A DNA stretch of 64,000 nt, taken from positions 132,563,032-132,627,031 of the forward strand of contig CM073591.1 of NCBI GenBank assembly GCA_037074705.1, given 5' to 3'. The translations under genes were made by a program, and so were the position numbers. This document shows, piece by piece, positions 46,305-58,600 of this stretch. Below the pieces are notes generated by a model, which had not been told where the DNA came from, ran no database searches, and saw only the letters and a program-made list of their open reading frames with translations. Source of the stretch: Zhengitettix transpicula (lineage: Eukaryota > Arthropoda > Insecta > Orthoptera > Tetrigidae). The number at the start of each line of letters is the position of its first letter. Positions within the stretch are counted from its first letter, which is position 1.

Positions 46305-47430
46305 TTTTTTTATTAAAATTAACTTTTAGTCCGGAGACTTTACAGTTGTGTTAATAATATAATAAAAGTATTTACAAACAAATAAAACATAAGGTATTTA
46401 CAATTTGTAAATATTTTGCATGAAATCATGTGGTCTTGGATGTGACCCTTGTTATTCCAAGTTAGAGACGAGAGAAACCGATTAATTTGTTTACCACATA
46501 TTAGCCGGCATGATGTTAGCGATCGTTATGGTCATTGGGGAAACTACATGTTTCAAAAGCGTTAAGGAGGTTATGGTGGAAGATGGGAAGAACGGATATT
46601 TAGGGAGTATGTAGTGCCAGTTGGTAGGAGGGGCTAGAGTTAGGTAATTCCGGAGTGATTTAGGGGGAGGATGATGTCAATTGGGAGTTTAAGTTATAGT
46701 CTGCGATTTTGTGAAGGAGGGGGTGGGTTACTGTAGAATAGCTCAATGGTGGGATTTGGATGGTTGATGGAGCTATTTATTAGGGACTTGGTAGATTTAT
46801 GAATTCTGGCAGGAATTAGGGGAATTTCAAGGTCTTTCTGGATAACTGAGTTGCGAAGGTACCAGGGGGAATTTGATATTAAACGGAAAATTTTGTTTGG
46901 TTTGTATTTTGTGGGAATAGGCAGTGGATCCCCATATGGCACATGAGTACGACCATATGGGGCGGGTTAAGGATAGATGGTGCTAAGGGATATGGAAGAT
47001 TTTCTGTTGATAAGAGGGAAGAGTTATTTATTTTTTTGTTGATTCTGGAGGTAATGTGGGCTATGTGAGGTTTCGACGATAATTTTGATTCAAGGATAAG
47101 GCCTAGGTATGGTGTAGTTTGTTGGATAGGTATTTTGGTGCCGTTCAGAAAAAAGGAGTGGTTGAGGGAATGTTTGATTTTAAGGGTGAAGGGAATGATT
47201 GTGGATTTGGTAGGGTTTATGCTGATACTCCATTTTTTAGCCCAGCTTTCAATATCATTGAGGGCGATTTGAAGTTTTCTGGAGCCCAAGTCTAGAGAGG
47301 ATGTTTGGAGAAGTATGGCAAGGTCATCTGCAAAAAGTACTGTTTTAGTAGATAGGTTTTGAGCTATGTTGTGAAAATAGAGGTTGAAGAGGAAAAGGCC
47401 TAGGATGCTACAAATGGAGTGAAATTTAGT
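46305..47430 (-). pseudogene. jockey-type non-LTR element, 5'-truncated, with poly-A end
   Basis: The minus strand begins within the RT palm at ILGLFLFNLYFHNIA (about 47410), then VLFADDLAILLQTSS (catalytic FADD, about 47340-47300). LGSRKLQIALNDIESWAKKW and INPTKSTIIPF follow, then PYLGLILESKLSSKPHI, and after a frame change LISNSPWYLRNSVIQKDLEI. The order is that of jockey ORF2 from palm to thumb. The 3' UTR runs to an A-run (46306-46315 on the minus strand). The sequence atttgta occurs at both the 5' junction and just past the A-run, a possible short target duplication. The endonuclease and ORF1 are missing. Confidence 0.88.
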
Positions 47431-47999
47431 GTGCTGATAATATATTATATTACAGTGTTAAAGTGACGCTTCAAAAAACATAGGTCACAACGAATGAGCT
47501 GGAAATAACCATTTTCAATCACGGCAACGTAAAATTATTGAAATTGATATTTATCTGACATTTAAGGATAACAATTACAATATAATGAGTGTAGAATAAA
47601 TATAACTGAACCAATAAGTCAGAAAATGGATATTTAATATATTGTTAAGTTCAATATTTACATTTACAGTGAATTTATGTATACAAATTAGACGCGCCCT
47701 GACTTTGGTACTTCATGAGGTGATGTCTATAGATTAACGAGAAAAAAGGAACGTAATCTAATGAATATATAGAATTTAAAAATTTCTTCTTGATGTCATT
47801 GAAGTGTAAGTAATTAAGTTAGCAAGTTCCAAATAAAATATTTCAAATGATATGTCATGGATCACCCTCCATCCTGGTTAAAGCCGTGTACATGTATATG
47901 TATCACCTGATGAAATCATAAAGTCGAAACTAACAGTTCCCAATTTATTCTAAATTCAGGAACCTAAACAATGAATAAAACTTTCAAATCGATGAAATT
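47431..47999. other. AT-rich stretch with a weak hammerhead-like motif
   Basis: At about 47906-47932 plus the sequence reads CTGATGAAATCATAAAGTCGAAACTAAC. Both core boxes are present (CTGATGA and GAAAC) but the stem is imperfect. Nothing else is recognised. Confidence 0.45.
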
Positions 48000-48965
48000 A
48001 TGACTGAATGGAACTGTGATTGCACACAGTTGACGTGCCCAAACAATACGGCTTCTAGTGACACCAAGGAAGTATGGACTCAAATATGTACAGAAATGCG
48101 AAAATCGTGGAATATAAGATTGAGAAAACTGAAAGCAGGGAAAATTAATAAATTTATTAATTACTTATACTTTTTAAAAACCAACAAACTGAATCGATGG
48201 GAACAAATAATCGTTACAAGCATCAGAACCAGGTAACTGAGTTAACGTCTAGCCACATTTTAAATAACAGGAAGCGGAACTGCAAATATGTGAATTTTTT
48301 TTAGAGTAGCTACATGAGGGTAATCCACGTGGTGGCATCTCCCATTTAATAGAATATGAAGGGACTAAAAAGGGAGGATGCGGAAGGATAGAGGAAGGTA
48401 GCCAAGGATTCCACGACGTGTAGTTTAAGGATCCTACCCGGCATTCGCGTAAAAGTGATGCAGGAAAACCCCTAGAAAACGTGCATCGGGTAGGTCGGGC
48501 AATGGATACTTGTCCCCCTTCCGATGGCGGTAGGGAGATTTGGTGTGGGGACGCAGCATTCCCTTCTCCGTGCCTCGACCAGTTGAGGAAGTAGCAGGCC
48601 GACTGTTCCAATGGGAATAGCAAACAACTCTTACCGTATGTCCAAGGTATGTGACCGCGGAACATACACGTCTCAAAACAGGATGAGCTGCCTCGGCTTG
48701 TGGGAACCTTAGTTAAAAAACAGAGAGAGGAAAAGGCATCCGCAAATGTTCTGCTTGCGAGAGAACATCCCTCGCAGGTTCTGCCATATCAAGCGAACCC
48801 TAAAAAATCTGAATAAGTGCAAATAACAACATGCCACATTGTACAACACTGCGAAAAATTCCAACAACGGAGCGAAGACGTCCTGGGAAAATGAGAGTTT
48901 AAAGTCACCGAATCAACCACATATCAAAAGAACATTGTAAAATTTATTAAATTAATACATAGAAA
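48000..48965 (+). pseudogene. I-like ORF2 C-terminal remnant, split by SINE copy K
   Basis: Before the SINE the plus strand gives LNRWEQIIVTSIRTR and, in the next frame, TELTSSHILNNRKRNCKYVN. After it (from about 48830) comes HATLYNTAKNSNN, or in another frame HIVQHCEKFQQRSEDVL and STTYQKNIVKFIKLI. Together these match the RIRTGHT-LTHSHLLN---P-C--CN---T--HIL--C--F tail of I-type ORF2. The SINE (48300-48785) sits in the middle of the Cys-rich tail. No RT or RNase H core remains upstream. Confidence 0.68.
48300..48785 (-). repeat. SINE-like repeat, copy K
   Basis: A nearly full copy on the minus strand. The A-tail (attttttttag on the plus strand, 48294-48303) is followed by acatgagggtaatccacgtg, and the 5' end lies near agaacatccctcgcagg. 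The overlapping frames at 48249-48676 are the usual chance frames of this family. Confidence 0.87.
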
Positions 48966-48975
48966 TTTAAAAATT

Positions 48976-49255
48976 ATGTAATTATTGTAATAACACCAAA
49001 ACTTTCTTAATATTATCTTCTCTTTATTTCTTAACTGTTCGTATACCTTAAAATGTGTCATAAGCTTTCAACAGGTACACTCACATTCATTTGTTAATAT
49101 CATGTTCTATATTTTAAAACATGTTAATAACAGATGAATGTGAGTGTACCAGTTGGAAGCGTCTTTCACAATTAAATGTAGACGAACACTATAAGAAATA
49201 AAGTGAGAAGATAATATTGGGGACGCTTTGGTTTTATTATAACAATGTATTTACA
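48976..49255. repeat. large palindromic (foldback) element
   Basis: The left arm (about 48976-49115) and right arm (about 49118-49255) are inverted copies with almost no loop. They share ggtacactcacattcat and its inverse, aatattatcttctc, and aacaccaaaac or its diverged partner. It has no GAAAC/CTGANGA core, so it differs from the hammerhead-like foldbacks. Arm divergence suggests an old insertion or inverted duplication. Confidence 0.8.
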
Positions 49256-50170
49256 GTACTTGTACCATCACAATAAGAAAAATTATGTTATTTTATAACA
49301 TACGTAATTTAAATTTACGGTCCCTAAAGACCTAAATGTTAATGCGACATAAAATAAAATTTTAATAAAAAATGTCCATCTATTTCTTATACACTGTAAA
49401 TGTAATTATTGAACCAAACATTATAATAAATATATACTTTCTGACTAATATTATCTAATAGTTCTACTATTTAAGTGAGTAACCATAAATTTTATACTCC
49501 GGGACCGATCAACGATGTATATTATCTCGTTCATTTATTTAGGGTTTTTCGTACTCTTCAAGACATAGTGACAGTTATAAACTACTGGTTAAAAGCAATA
49601 CGCGCCTTGGTCTCGTGTTGGACCACCCTCAGTCGTTTACGTGGAAAAATCGAGGAAACAGAGGAAAAGTAATTAAGTGCGTACATACTCCGCCACAGCT
49701 CCACTTAGCTGGTTTTCTCGTTCCGTAGTTCGGTTGAAGTCTTCATCTCCCTTCATAACAATAATTAAAGGCCAAGTGCGACCTTATAAAAGGGTGCAGT
49801 AGCGATAATGGGCGTCGCGTGTTGCTAACTAGATCCTGCGTTTGGCAATTGTAAATCCGTCACAGCCCCTGGCCGTCACAGCTTTTTTGCCTCTTTAGTG
49901 AGATAACTGGAATACCTCGAGCAAGCGTATGATAATATTATGAGGAACACACACGTGGAGAAGGAGAGACGAGGGAGAAGAGAAGAGAGGCGGCCAGAAT
50001 TTTCTCGCGCGCCGCCTAACTACACGGTGTAGAACCGCATAACCCTACATTTTCGCTCTGTTATTTTCAAGTTGCCGCCTGCCGGAGCCTGGGGGTCTCA
50101 ATCATGGACCAGACGGGCTCTGTCTACGCCACGCTACCTGTCGCAATGTCCACTACGTTTTCAACCATCA
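49256..50170. other. AT-rich then GC-richer island with a TATA-like motif
   Basis: From about 49690 to 50170 base composition rises and the sequence looks unique in the window. A strong TATA-like motif, cttataaaaggg, lies at 49785-49796, followed within 60 bp by GC-rich sequence (gggcgtcgcgtg). There is no convincing open frame. It could be a host promoter or 5' UTR, but nothing here proves it. Confidence 0.35.
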
Positions 50171-53100
50171 GCCACCATTTACGAACGTAAATATTACTAA
50201 CTATTGAATTCAGAACCCTTAATTGTTCATACACATCAACAATTAATATTCTAAACAAAACGACGTTACACATATGTAATGTTGTTATTAATGGCCGTAA
50301 AAGTCAGAAAAAACTTTACTGGAAAATATTTATATAATATATATTATATAAACTATGAAGTTGCGTACAAAAATGCTCATGACGTAACGACAATGAATTG
50401 CAAGAAGAACTTTAAAATTAAATCTTAAATTATCTTCATTTATTTGTGATGGTTCAGATAATTCAAATAATCAATATAATTATTTTGAATTAAAATAATG
50501 CTCTTTAATTGATAAATATGAAATACTAGATTTTAAATTCGATATGCATTTTTGGACTGAATTCCTACAAGGACATTTTTACGCAATTTCTGAAGAGTTC
50601 CTGTTGGTATACAATACAAAAAATGTACATTAAATTTAAAATTTTATTTGAATAGTAATCGTTAGAATCTATACAACCTAACGCTATTTCTGTTAAACGC
50701 TACAAAAACCATGATATAAATTCAAAATTGCCTCCCATCCTCGTCTATACAATTTTACAATACTTACTTATAACTTATTCATTTTCTAATATTCCGCTGT
50801 CTATTCCAGAATTTCTCAATGTTTCAATTTTTGTGATAGAATATGCATGAAATGCATCTATGTAAAATGTGCATGTTGAACGTGCTCTAGTCTAAAATCA
50901 ACATTTCCATTGTTATGTAATTTCTTTGCAAAATTTAATTCATAATATTTAGTTAAAACTTTTGAAATTTCCCACTTACATTTAATTTAAATTAATTTTG
51001 AATTTTGAATCCAGCATCGTAACAAAAAATATTTTGACGCCGTTTTATATTACGTTTACTTGCATTAAAAAAGTTGTGTTATTGTGTTAATGTATCGGAC
51101 TTCAAAATGAGCACTCTGACGGAAAATTTACATAAATGTACAAAACTAATTATTCTTATTTTTGTTTTTAGTTTCATGTCTATGATTTTAAGAGAGTTTC
51201 ACAGTTTTTCAGTAGTTTTGAAGTTATATTTGAATTGATTCTGGAGAGATTCACTATTTTTCATTAATTTGAAATTATATTTGAATTGATTCAGTTGTTA
51301 TTTGAATACTACGTAGGCATTGATTTTGTAATGAAACAGTATTATAAAATGTAATATTTACAAACTCTTACATATTCATAAAATATTTTAAAAATTTGTG
51401 AAGACCAATATCCTTATAATATTACGTTTCAATGTCCAATTTGTATATAAAATCTTTCAGCTTGCTGCCATTATCAACTATAAAAATTACAAAATATAAT
51501 TAATGTATCGGACTTCAAATTGCATTTATTACTGGGTGAGGGAGAATTGTGCAATCTGATGAGTTGTCCTTCACACATCATGTATAAAAAAATAACAAAG
51601 TAAACTTTATCAACAACAAAAAATTCCTAAAAGGAGGCCTCATCAATTGTAAATACGTGAGTGTACCTTTTTTTATAAAATAAACAAAAATAACATAGTT
51701 TGTATTTTCATGTTAAAGAAATAGAATAGGCCCTACACTGCCATTACACAGAAAAAATCACTGGATCTCACAAATTGCGCATCTTAAGCCAAATATACTT
51801 AGTTTTATTGCCTAGCGTTCATTAGTTGTTGTAACAATCGACATCTTTGTTTTCGTTGACAAATAAAAATATTTACAGATTTATTTAAATTTCAAGAACT
51901 ACATTTGTTTCGCATTAGTTTAAAAATTATAAGTTATACATTGTGACATAGAACCTCGTTTCAAGTTAAAAGTTTCTTAATTCCAACTCTATTTTAATTC
52001 AGCCCACGCATACGAGTTAAACGTTAGAACAAATCAAGATTGTACTCAAAACTTGTGAAGTTACAGAATTCATTTAATTGTGACTAACATTAACATGTTG
52101 GTCGTTACCAAGACAAAGCATATAAATATGTATTTGTTCTATTGGAGAAGTTCTTTAGTTTCTGTCATCTGAGTGCTGATTGCTCACGAACACGGTTTGT
52201 AGAATCGTAGAGGTGCACTTAAATCCTATTAAGTTAGAATATTTTTATATAGAATTGTGCTATTGTTGATTCACATTCCCGAGAACTCTTTTGCTAACGT
52301 TATACGGAGGTTAGTAACACATTACAGCTTTTTTGTGCTACTACTTGCTCCTTTATTTCTTCAATTAACCACTTAATTAACTAATTAAAAAACTCGTGTC
52401 GGAATTTGTGGTGGTTCTGCGATATGAAAATATAAACTGTATAGGACCCTCCCAGTTAAATGTAGTATTTTCATTTATTCCATAAGTTTAAAAATTGTAG
52501 TTGTGCTACTTAATTGTTTTAAACTTCTTGAGTTTTACGAAGCTTTAATTGAGCCCCTAGTTCAAAATTATTGAAGAAATACAATTTCCTCTGCAAGTCT
52601 GTTTATATTCCACTTGACCAGAAAACTTTTGTTATTGCTGACATACACGTTAAATGTTTTAATATGTAATTTGGAGAAAAGAAATATGAGTCATAAAGCC
52701 AAACAAAAAAAATGTAAAGGTTACCATAAGTAGAAGTAAAATACATTGAAAAAATAGTATCGAAATAAATATTTAAAAATATACTTCGTAGTATAACGAT
52801 TCAAACACATGTAACGTATACATCTCAAATTATCTGACGTTCTTAATGGCTATATACGTAATAAAAAAAATTAAAAATATATAATATTCATATAAAAATT
52901 AATTACGTAAACTACGATGTTTCGTTCTAAAACTACTTCAAACATGTAAAATACAACTTTGATAATCTGCCTGTGTCCTTAAAATTTATTAAGCACATAA
53001 GCAAAAATGTTATGACTTTTTTATTGTAAAACAGTTGAATATTGTCCGATCCAAAATGAATTAAGTTTATTCTACGCTGCCAGACCATAATTCTTTTATA

Positions 53101-53340
53101 ATACTGTTTTTGTGCTATATATGTAGTTTATAAATTAATGCAAACTAAAACCAGACCTAAAATGAACTGGTTTTTGAAGTTATTTTAAAACAAAATTTGA
53201 AGAAACTCATAATTCCAAATAAATTTGAAATAGTTAGAATCACTACTTTATATTTATTTATCATACAAAATACAAAGCAATTTAGTAATTTAAAAGGCAT
53301 CTGTTACCGTATTTTTTTAATCGCAGGAACTGTAAATAAT
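50171..53340. other. long AT-rich stretch with two small repeats
   Basis: The 19-mer taatgtatcggacttcaaa occurs at 51088-51106 and 51501-51519. A diverged tandem pair with a period of about 52 bp lies at 51192-51295 (each ending tatatttgaattgatt). No coding similarity was seen over more than 3 kb. Confidence 0.5.
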
Positions 53341-53642
53341 TTTAAAGTTTCCCATCCGCTAAGTAGGGAGATAGTGGTGCGGTATTTGTGGCGTGACGTG
53401 CGGCTGCTCCGCCTGGCTCTGAGCTATTTGTTTTACCCCTCCTCCCCAATTATAGGTCCAGCTCACCCCACGCCGTGCCGTTAAGTATCACATTAAGGAG
53501 CGGCGAAGCGTTGACAGCAGCTGCTCCACAGGGTTGCTACATCCCTCACTTACCAACACTAAAAGCGCCATTTTTGACTTTGCTTTCGTATTTTTGGGAA
53601 CATCGTTATTTTTTAATAAGAATCATATATATATATATATAT
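53341..53642. other. small GC-richer island and TA run
   Basis: 53350-53540 is GC-richer (gtgacgtgcggctgctccgc), crossed by short frames without motifs. A TA dinucleotide run at 53620-53642 provides the target of the LTR element that follows. Confidence 0.5.
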
Positions 53643-54645
53643 TGTAATATTCAATTAGAAGTTCGTATAATTAATTTCATTAATTTGAAGAATTCGAGCC
53701 CCACGTTGTGGAAGCCAAAATGTAATAATCAATTCGAGGTCGTTAATTAAATAAAAGAATTAATAAAATTTACAAACAATATTTTATTGTGGTAATAATT
53801 TAAAAACAATTACAAATTTAAAATATTAGATCTCAGGGTCTTCACTGGGTTTGATAATGGACACATCAATTATGTTTAAAAATCTTATTAACAAACAAAT
53901 CACAATTAAAAGAAAAGAAATTTCCTTGACAATTAAACTAGAACAAAATTTAACATGAGAACGAAATCTGATTTTTATCTTTTAATTACGTTTACATAAT
54001 TAATTATTTTGTAATTTGTTACTCACATCTGTCCAGTTGGTTCCAGCATACCTTTCGTTATAAAAAAAACACTATTTCCAGGTTTTACACTGATTCTAAG
54101 ATTCACAGATTTTACACTGATTCTAGTCAAAATTTATAGGATGTCAGGAACTCGGATGATCCTCCCCTTTTTGTCAGCTATCTGTTGACTGCTTGCCTTA
54201 GGTGAATTCTGCTTGCCTTATATGAATTCGGTAGTTTGTAGATTTGCCAGTCTTTACTGCTTTGGACTCAAACTACAATTTCACTATTTCTGGCCGGCTA
54301 TGGACACAAAACTGCGTTTACTTAGCAAGTTTCGACGTTATGCTTTCGTGAATGTTTTACTTTGTCCTCAGAAATGTCCAGGCACCAACCAACTCTGTTA
54401 AATTCTAATCGCCAACTCTCTTGAATTCTCGTCACCAACTAACAGTTATACCTCGACGATGTCTTTCCGCGAACTGAACTCTCGTCTTGCGTTTTAGCGC
54501 GCATACGCCATTTTCGGACCTTCCGACAAAGGAACGGAGCTGGGATACATTGTCGCCATGGAAGCGCCTGCCGCAATAATAGATTTCTCAAACAATTTAA
54601 ATTTTTATGTTCAAACAATTAATGTCCTAATTAATTGGCATTACA
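53643..54645 (-). mobile_element. internally deleted LTR element (copy e), ATAT duplication
   Basis: Flanked by ATAT on both sides (53639-53642 and 54646-54649). A complete LTR occupies 53721-54645 (TGTAATAATCAATTCG...GGCATTACA, 925 bp). On the minus strand it is followed by ttttggcttccacaacgtgg (53720-53701), the primer-binding-site-like region, then about 40-60 bp of leader, then taattgaatattaca, which equals the terminal bases of a second LTR. This is one LTR, a leader scrap and the last bases of the other LTR, with the whole coding interior gone. The family is probably Ty3/gypsy-like because of the 4-bp ATAT duplication. Confidence 0.82.
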
Positions 54646-54649
54646 ATAT

Positions 54650-55984
54650 ATAGTGTATTTTAAAAAATAAAGTGATGGATGGATGTGATGTTGAAAACCT
54701 GAAGACTGGACTGGAAATTAAATGAAATAAAAATCGAAGATAATTACAGGAGGGCCAAAGAACGTAAAACAAAACAACATATAACTTATTAAGATTTTTC
54801 ATATCATGCTTAATATTAACACAGTATTACGTAAATTATTAACATACATTTGTGAAATTAATCTTTTACAATAATGGAGGCGTTGTCAAAATCGAATAAG
54901 AGATTAAATTTGTTGCAATACTTAGTGATAAGGTTGGGTTTACAAGTTGACAGTTTAAAGTTCGATTTATGCACATTCTTGTATTTATTTAGTTTGGCCG
55001 ATATAACAAAAGTTTAGAGTAATTAATTTTATAAACAACATTAGAACTGTAAGACGTATTAATACGATCTTTTTCTCCTTTAATGAAACAAAATAAAGAA
55101 GATTTTTATTTACAGAAAAATGTATCTTTCAAAAAAAATTGCTAAATACCACAAAAAGGAAAAAAAAATATTCCTTATAACATTGTTATGGTTCAGACAG
55201 AAATTAATCTTAGCGACTAAATGCTTATGTAATTGAAAATAAATCAATAGGGTAGAGGTTAGACAGCAAAATATTTGTGATATGGGTGAGAATTTCAAAA
55301 TGATGTACAGGATTTGATAAAAATATACATTTGTCAACCAAGTTGTAAACAATAGCACGCTTCTGTGCAACAGGATGGCCATATAAAAAAGTTCAGAACA
55401 CGGCCTGAAAAGGTTGGTTTGTGGTACTAATTAAACTTTAAATTATTATTCCTTCGGGGAAACAGATACCTCTAAGAAAAAAAAATTCACACTGAAATTA
55501 AATTGAGTTTATTTTAACCATTAAAGACAGTTAACATTTCATTAATGTAAGTGTAAGTAAGAATAGAAAAAATATGAACAACATATCTGTGTTCAAAACA
55601 AGTTTGAAGATAAGTTTTTCAAGACAACACATCTCCAAGTCATAATTAATGAAAATTTACTAAAAATCGTTTCCTCACTATGGTCAGGCACCTCTTCAGT
55701 TGTATATAATTAACAAAATATGTTTTCAATTTATATAAATCGTTTAACAGATTTTTTTTTGGCTGCTTCCAACAACTTTCCGAAAGGAAACGTTTTGCAA
55801 TAAATATAAATTTTAATAAATCTTGACATTTGGCCATTATACATTAATTATATTTATATTAATACAAATCTGATAAATTTTCCAATTTTATTTATAACAT
55901 AGTATTTTTATGAATAAATGAAAATATTTTCAAAATTTAAATGGTAAATTTTGTATTGTAATGTAAAAAATGTTTATATCTGTC
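54650..55984. other. AT-rich stretch with one weak hammerhead-like motif
   Basis: On the minus strand near 55694-55663 the sequence has CTGAAGAGGTGCC and later GTGAGGAAACGAT, both core boxes with a poor stem. The 90-codon minus frame 55110-55382 has no recognised domain. Confidence 0.4.
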
Positions 55985-56870
55985 TCTATATAAAAATGAA
56001 TGTCTGCCTGTGTGTCCCCTATATAAATAAATCATTTATCCGATTCCGATGAAACTTTGTTGAGCTGTTGTGCCCACCCCCGCGAAGGTTTTTGTCGGGA
56101 TATAGAAACGTGAGGATACTTCCAAGGCGTGAACAGGAGTAAAATTTAAAAACATGATAAATTGGCCAATATTAGCGTCTATTAATCCGCTAATCAACCT
56201 TAAACCAATCATCTCTTTGCGATAAAACTTTGGTAAGTTGTTTTGCGCACCCCCGCAAAGATTCCTGTCAGCTTTTCGAATCTTTAGGCAGTCCTCATGG
56301 GGTGAACGGGAATGAAATTTATAAACACGCTGAAACGTCCAATACTAGAGTTTATTTATTACTTTTCAGGGTCCATGTAATTAATAGTTTCTATCCAGAT
56401 GTTTGCAGTGTATAATTTCAACTGCTTAAAGCACTTATAAGGTGGAGTGTTTATTTACATAAAAATAACCAAAAATAACCGAGATTGGTGTCAAATCCAA
56501 GGTTATACAAGTCAATGAGTTTAATTCGAACATTCACTGTGTCATTTAAGTTATAGTTCACTCTACGTGTGGGAGTGGGAGAGGGAGAGGTATTTTAAAA
56601 CATACTAAAACGGCAGAAAAGACGTCAAATATTTAGTTTTCAGGGTGGATGAGTTTAATAGTTTCTTCTTCAGATAGTTTAGAGTATAATTTCAACTCCT
56701 TACAGCATGGAAAATCAGCAGCACTAAAGGGGGAGGGGCGTTACATAAACTGAACGCGAGTCAACCTAGATTGGTGTGAAATCCAGGGTTATGGAAATCA
56801 ATTAGTTTAATTCTGACATTTAGTATGTCGATTAAATTAAAGTTAAGGTATAAGGGTGGGTAAAATCCGT
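55985..56870 (+). mobile_element. partial Helitron-like element, second copy
   Basis: Starts TCTATATAAAAATGAATGTC, the common 5' end style of arthropod Helitrons. It then contains units related to those at 32014-33518: aatgagtttaattcgaacat (about 56513) and attagtttaattctgacatt (about 56798), with aaaataacc, cagcatggaaaa and GGG-rich blocks. The 3' hairpin and CTAG end are absent, so it is truncated near 56870. Confidence 0.68.
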
Positions 56871-57254
56871 CATTTTCTAACAAAACTTGAAATGAATTTA
56901 CAAAAATAATAATTACCTGATACGTTAGTCGATCATAACTAAGTAACTTATATAGAATATCGAGAATTTTTATTTTATTTTTTAAATAAAATTGTTTTAA
57001 CAGTCTTTTGGCGGCACAATTTATCGTGAAACTATCATTGCATTATAGATACCTTTCGGCAATGTGTAATTTTCGACCTAAATGTTTTGGACCAATACAG
57101 CGAAATTAATATTCACGTGTACATGCAACTTACAATACTACGGTTATCCTTTATTGATATTAAAATCCTCTTTGCGTAATCGGAACAAGCTTCGATTAAA
57201 ATAAATGTGGTAAATTATTTTTTTATACGTATAAAATAATCGCTAATGACCTAG

Positions 57255-58117
57255 AAGTTGATGCGACTCAAAATAAAATAAATTTTTAAAAAAATCTGTA
57301 GAGTGCCACAACAGGTTTTTAATACAGGGCCACTTCTTTTCATATTTATAATAAATAACCTGACTAAATATATCATGCCACTGAAATTTGACTTATATTC
57401 CGATGATACTATGTAGTGTGATAATTTCAATCGTGATTCGACAAGACCTGAGAACTTACGGTTCAAAGAAAATAAGTTCAGACAGAAAAAATACAAATGA
57501 CGTTTGAACGTCACGAGCCAATTATTTTGGTTATTTCTAGGAATAAAAATTCAAAACGAGTTAAAATTTAGTTTTAGTAAATTTCTGGTATGTTAGTCTC
57601 TACCTGTTACTGGCTGTAGATTATTTCTCAGCACGTACACACACCAAGATCACTGCCAAGATCGTATACCAAGCTCATCATATGTTAAGGCACTGCAATG
57701 TGGGGCCCCTTCTCTTCGTAGGCTGGAAATTTTCAAGGTTCGAAAACGGGCGGTTTGAATAATATCTGGAAAGGATTGCTGACCTAATTTTTAAACGCCT
57801 TTTAAAAACCTTCGAATATTAATTTTTCCTGGTGCATACTTCGTAGACTTCTTGGACTCACAGAAATATCGCCTTAAATTTTATGAATCCAGTATTAAGT
57901 GCTCCGGTATAAAAGGCTACCGACTGATGTAAAAATCATTTTTCGCAGAATGTTTAGTAAAATAAATTTAAAATATTCTATTATTCGGTTAATGAATATT
58001 TTCATCGGTTCGTTAACTGTTGAAATACACAACAATTCCTCACAAAAGTATCGGTATTATGAAAATACCAGTAACTATAATACAAAATACTTGTACTTTA
58101 TTTCATACCTGAACTGA
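57255..58117 (+). pseudogene. CR1-like non-LTR reverse transcriptase remnant
   Basis: The plus strand has VPQQVFNTGPLLFIFIINNL then LKFDLYSDDTM, the GVPQGS-LGPLLFIIYINDL and LYADDT palm motifs. It continues about 330 bp later with KRAV, a stop, IISGKDC, a stop, FKNLRILIFPGAYFVDFL and KYRLKFYESS, and ends with LRYKRLPTDVKIIFRRMFSK (57899 onward), the LYN-LP-DVK-----FK tail. Order and spacing are right for one element with an internal deletion between palm and thumb. Multiple stops make it dead. The C-terminal part resembles the remnant at 42012-42570, so both may belong to one family. Confidence 0.82.
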
Positions 58118-58359
58118 CAGTACTCATCTGTGAAAGAGTTAAAAAATAAATTTACAGGGTTACGCTAGTAGCGATTACATACATTTACGTGTCCGGCGTT
58201 TATAACTAATCCGCAAGTAAAATGACAAAAGTAACCTGTTTAACGAAGCCACAGAATTGTTCATTTTTTTTTCTTAGCGAAGTGATTGATTACAAAGCTA
58301 TTAACATTTATGTAACGATTTTTTATTCTCGTTATTTTTCTGTCTCCTCCTTGTCTCGG

Positions 58360-58600
58360 CAGTACATTGAGGACCTTGGCCTAACGGGACAACTTGCAGA
58401 CTGTCATCTTAAAAGACACATTCTGGTTTTCGGAGTGACATGTGGTCATAGTGTCTCTTCACCCTCAGACTTAACCCCAGTTTTTCTGACCAGGACGAAC
58501 ATAAACCTACATGCTCATACCACGATTCGAACCCGGGACCTCTGTAATTTTTATGCAATGACGGTCGTCACTATACCAAAGCAGGCGGGTCTCGTTAAAC
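58360..58600 (-). repeat. tRNA-derived SINE
   Basis: Read on the minus strand it begins cccgcctgctttggtatagt (A-box region) and has gtcccgggttcgaatcgtgg (B box GGTTCGAATC) about 45 bp further, the spacing of a polymerase III internal promoter. The body continues past gttcgtcctggtcagaaaaa to about 58360. The 153-codon plus frame 58222-58683 crossing it is antisense chance. The head differs from that at 3107-3182, so two SINE families are present. Confidence 0.75.

Noticed and set aside
58500..58600. A possible true tRNA gene (B box GGTTCGAATC)
   Set aside because: The region does not close into a cloverleaf by eye, lacks a terminator T-run at the right place, and continues into a SINE body.
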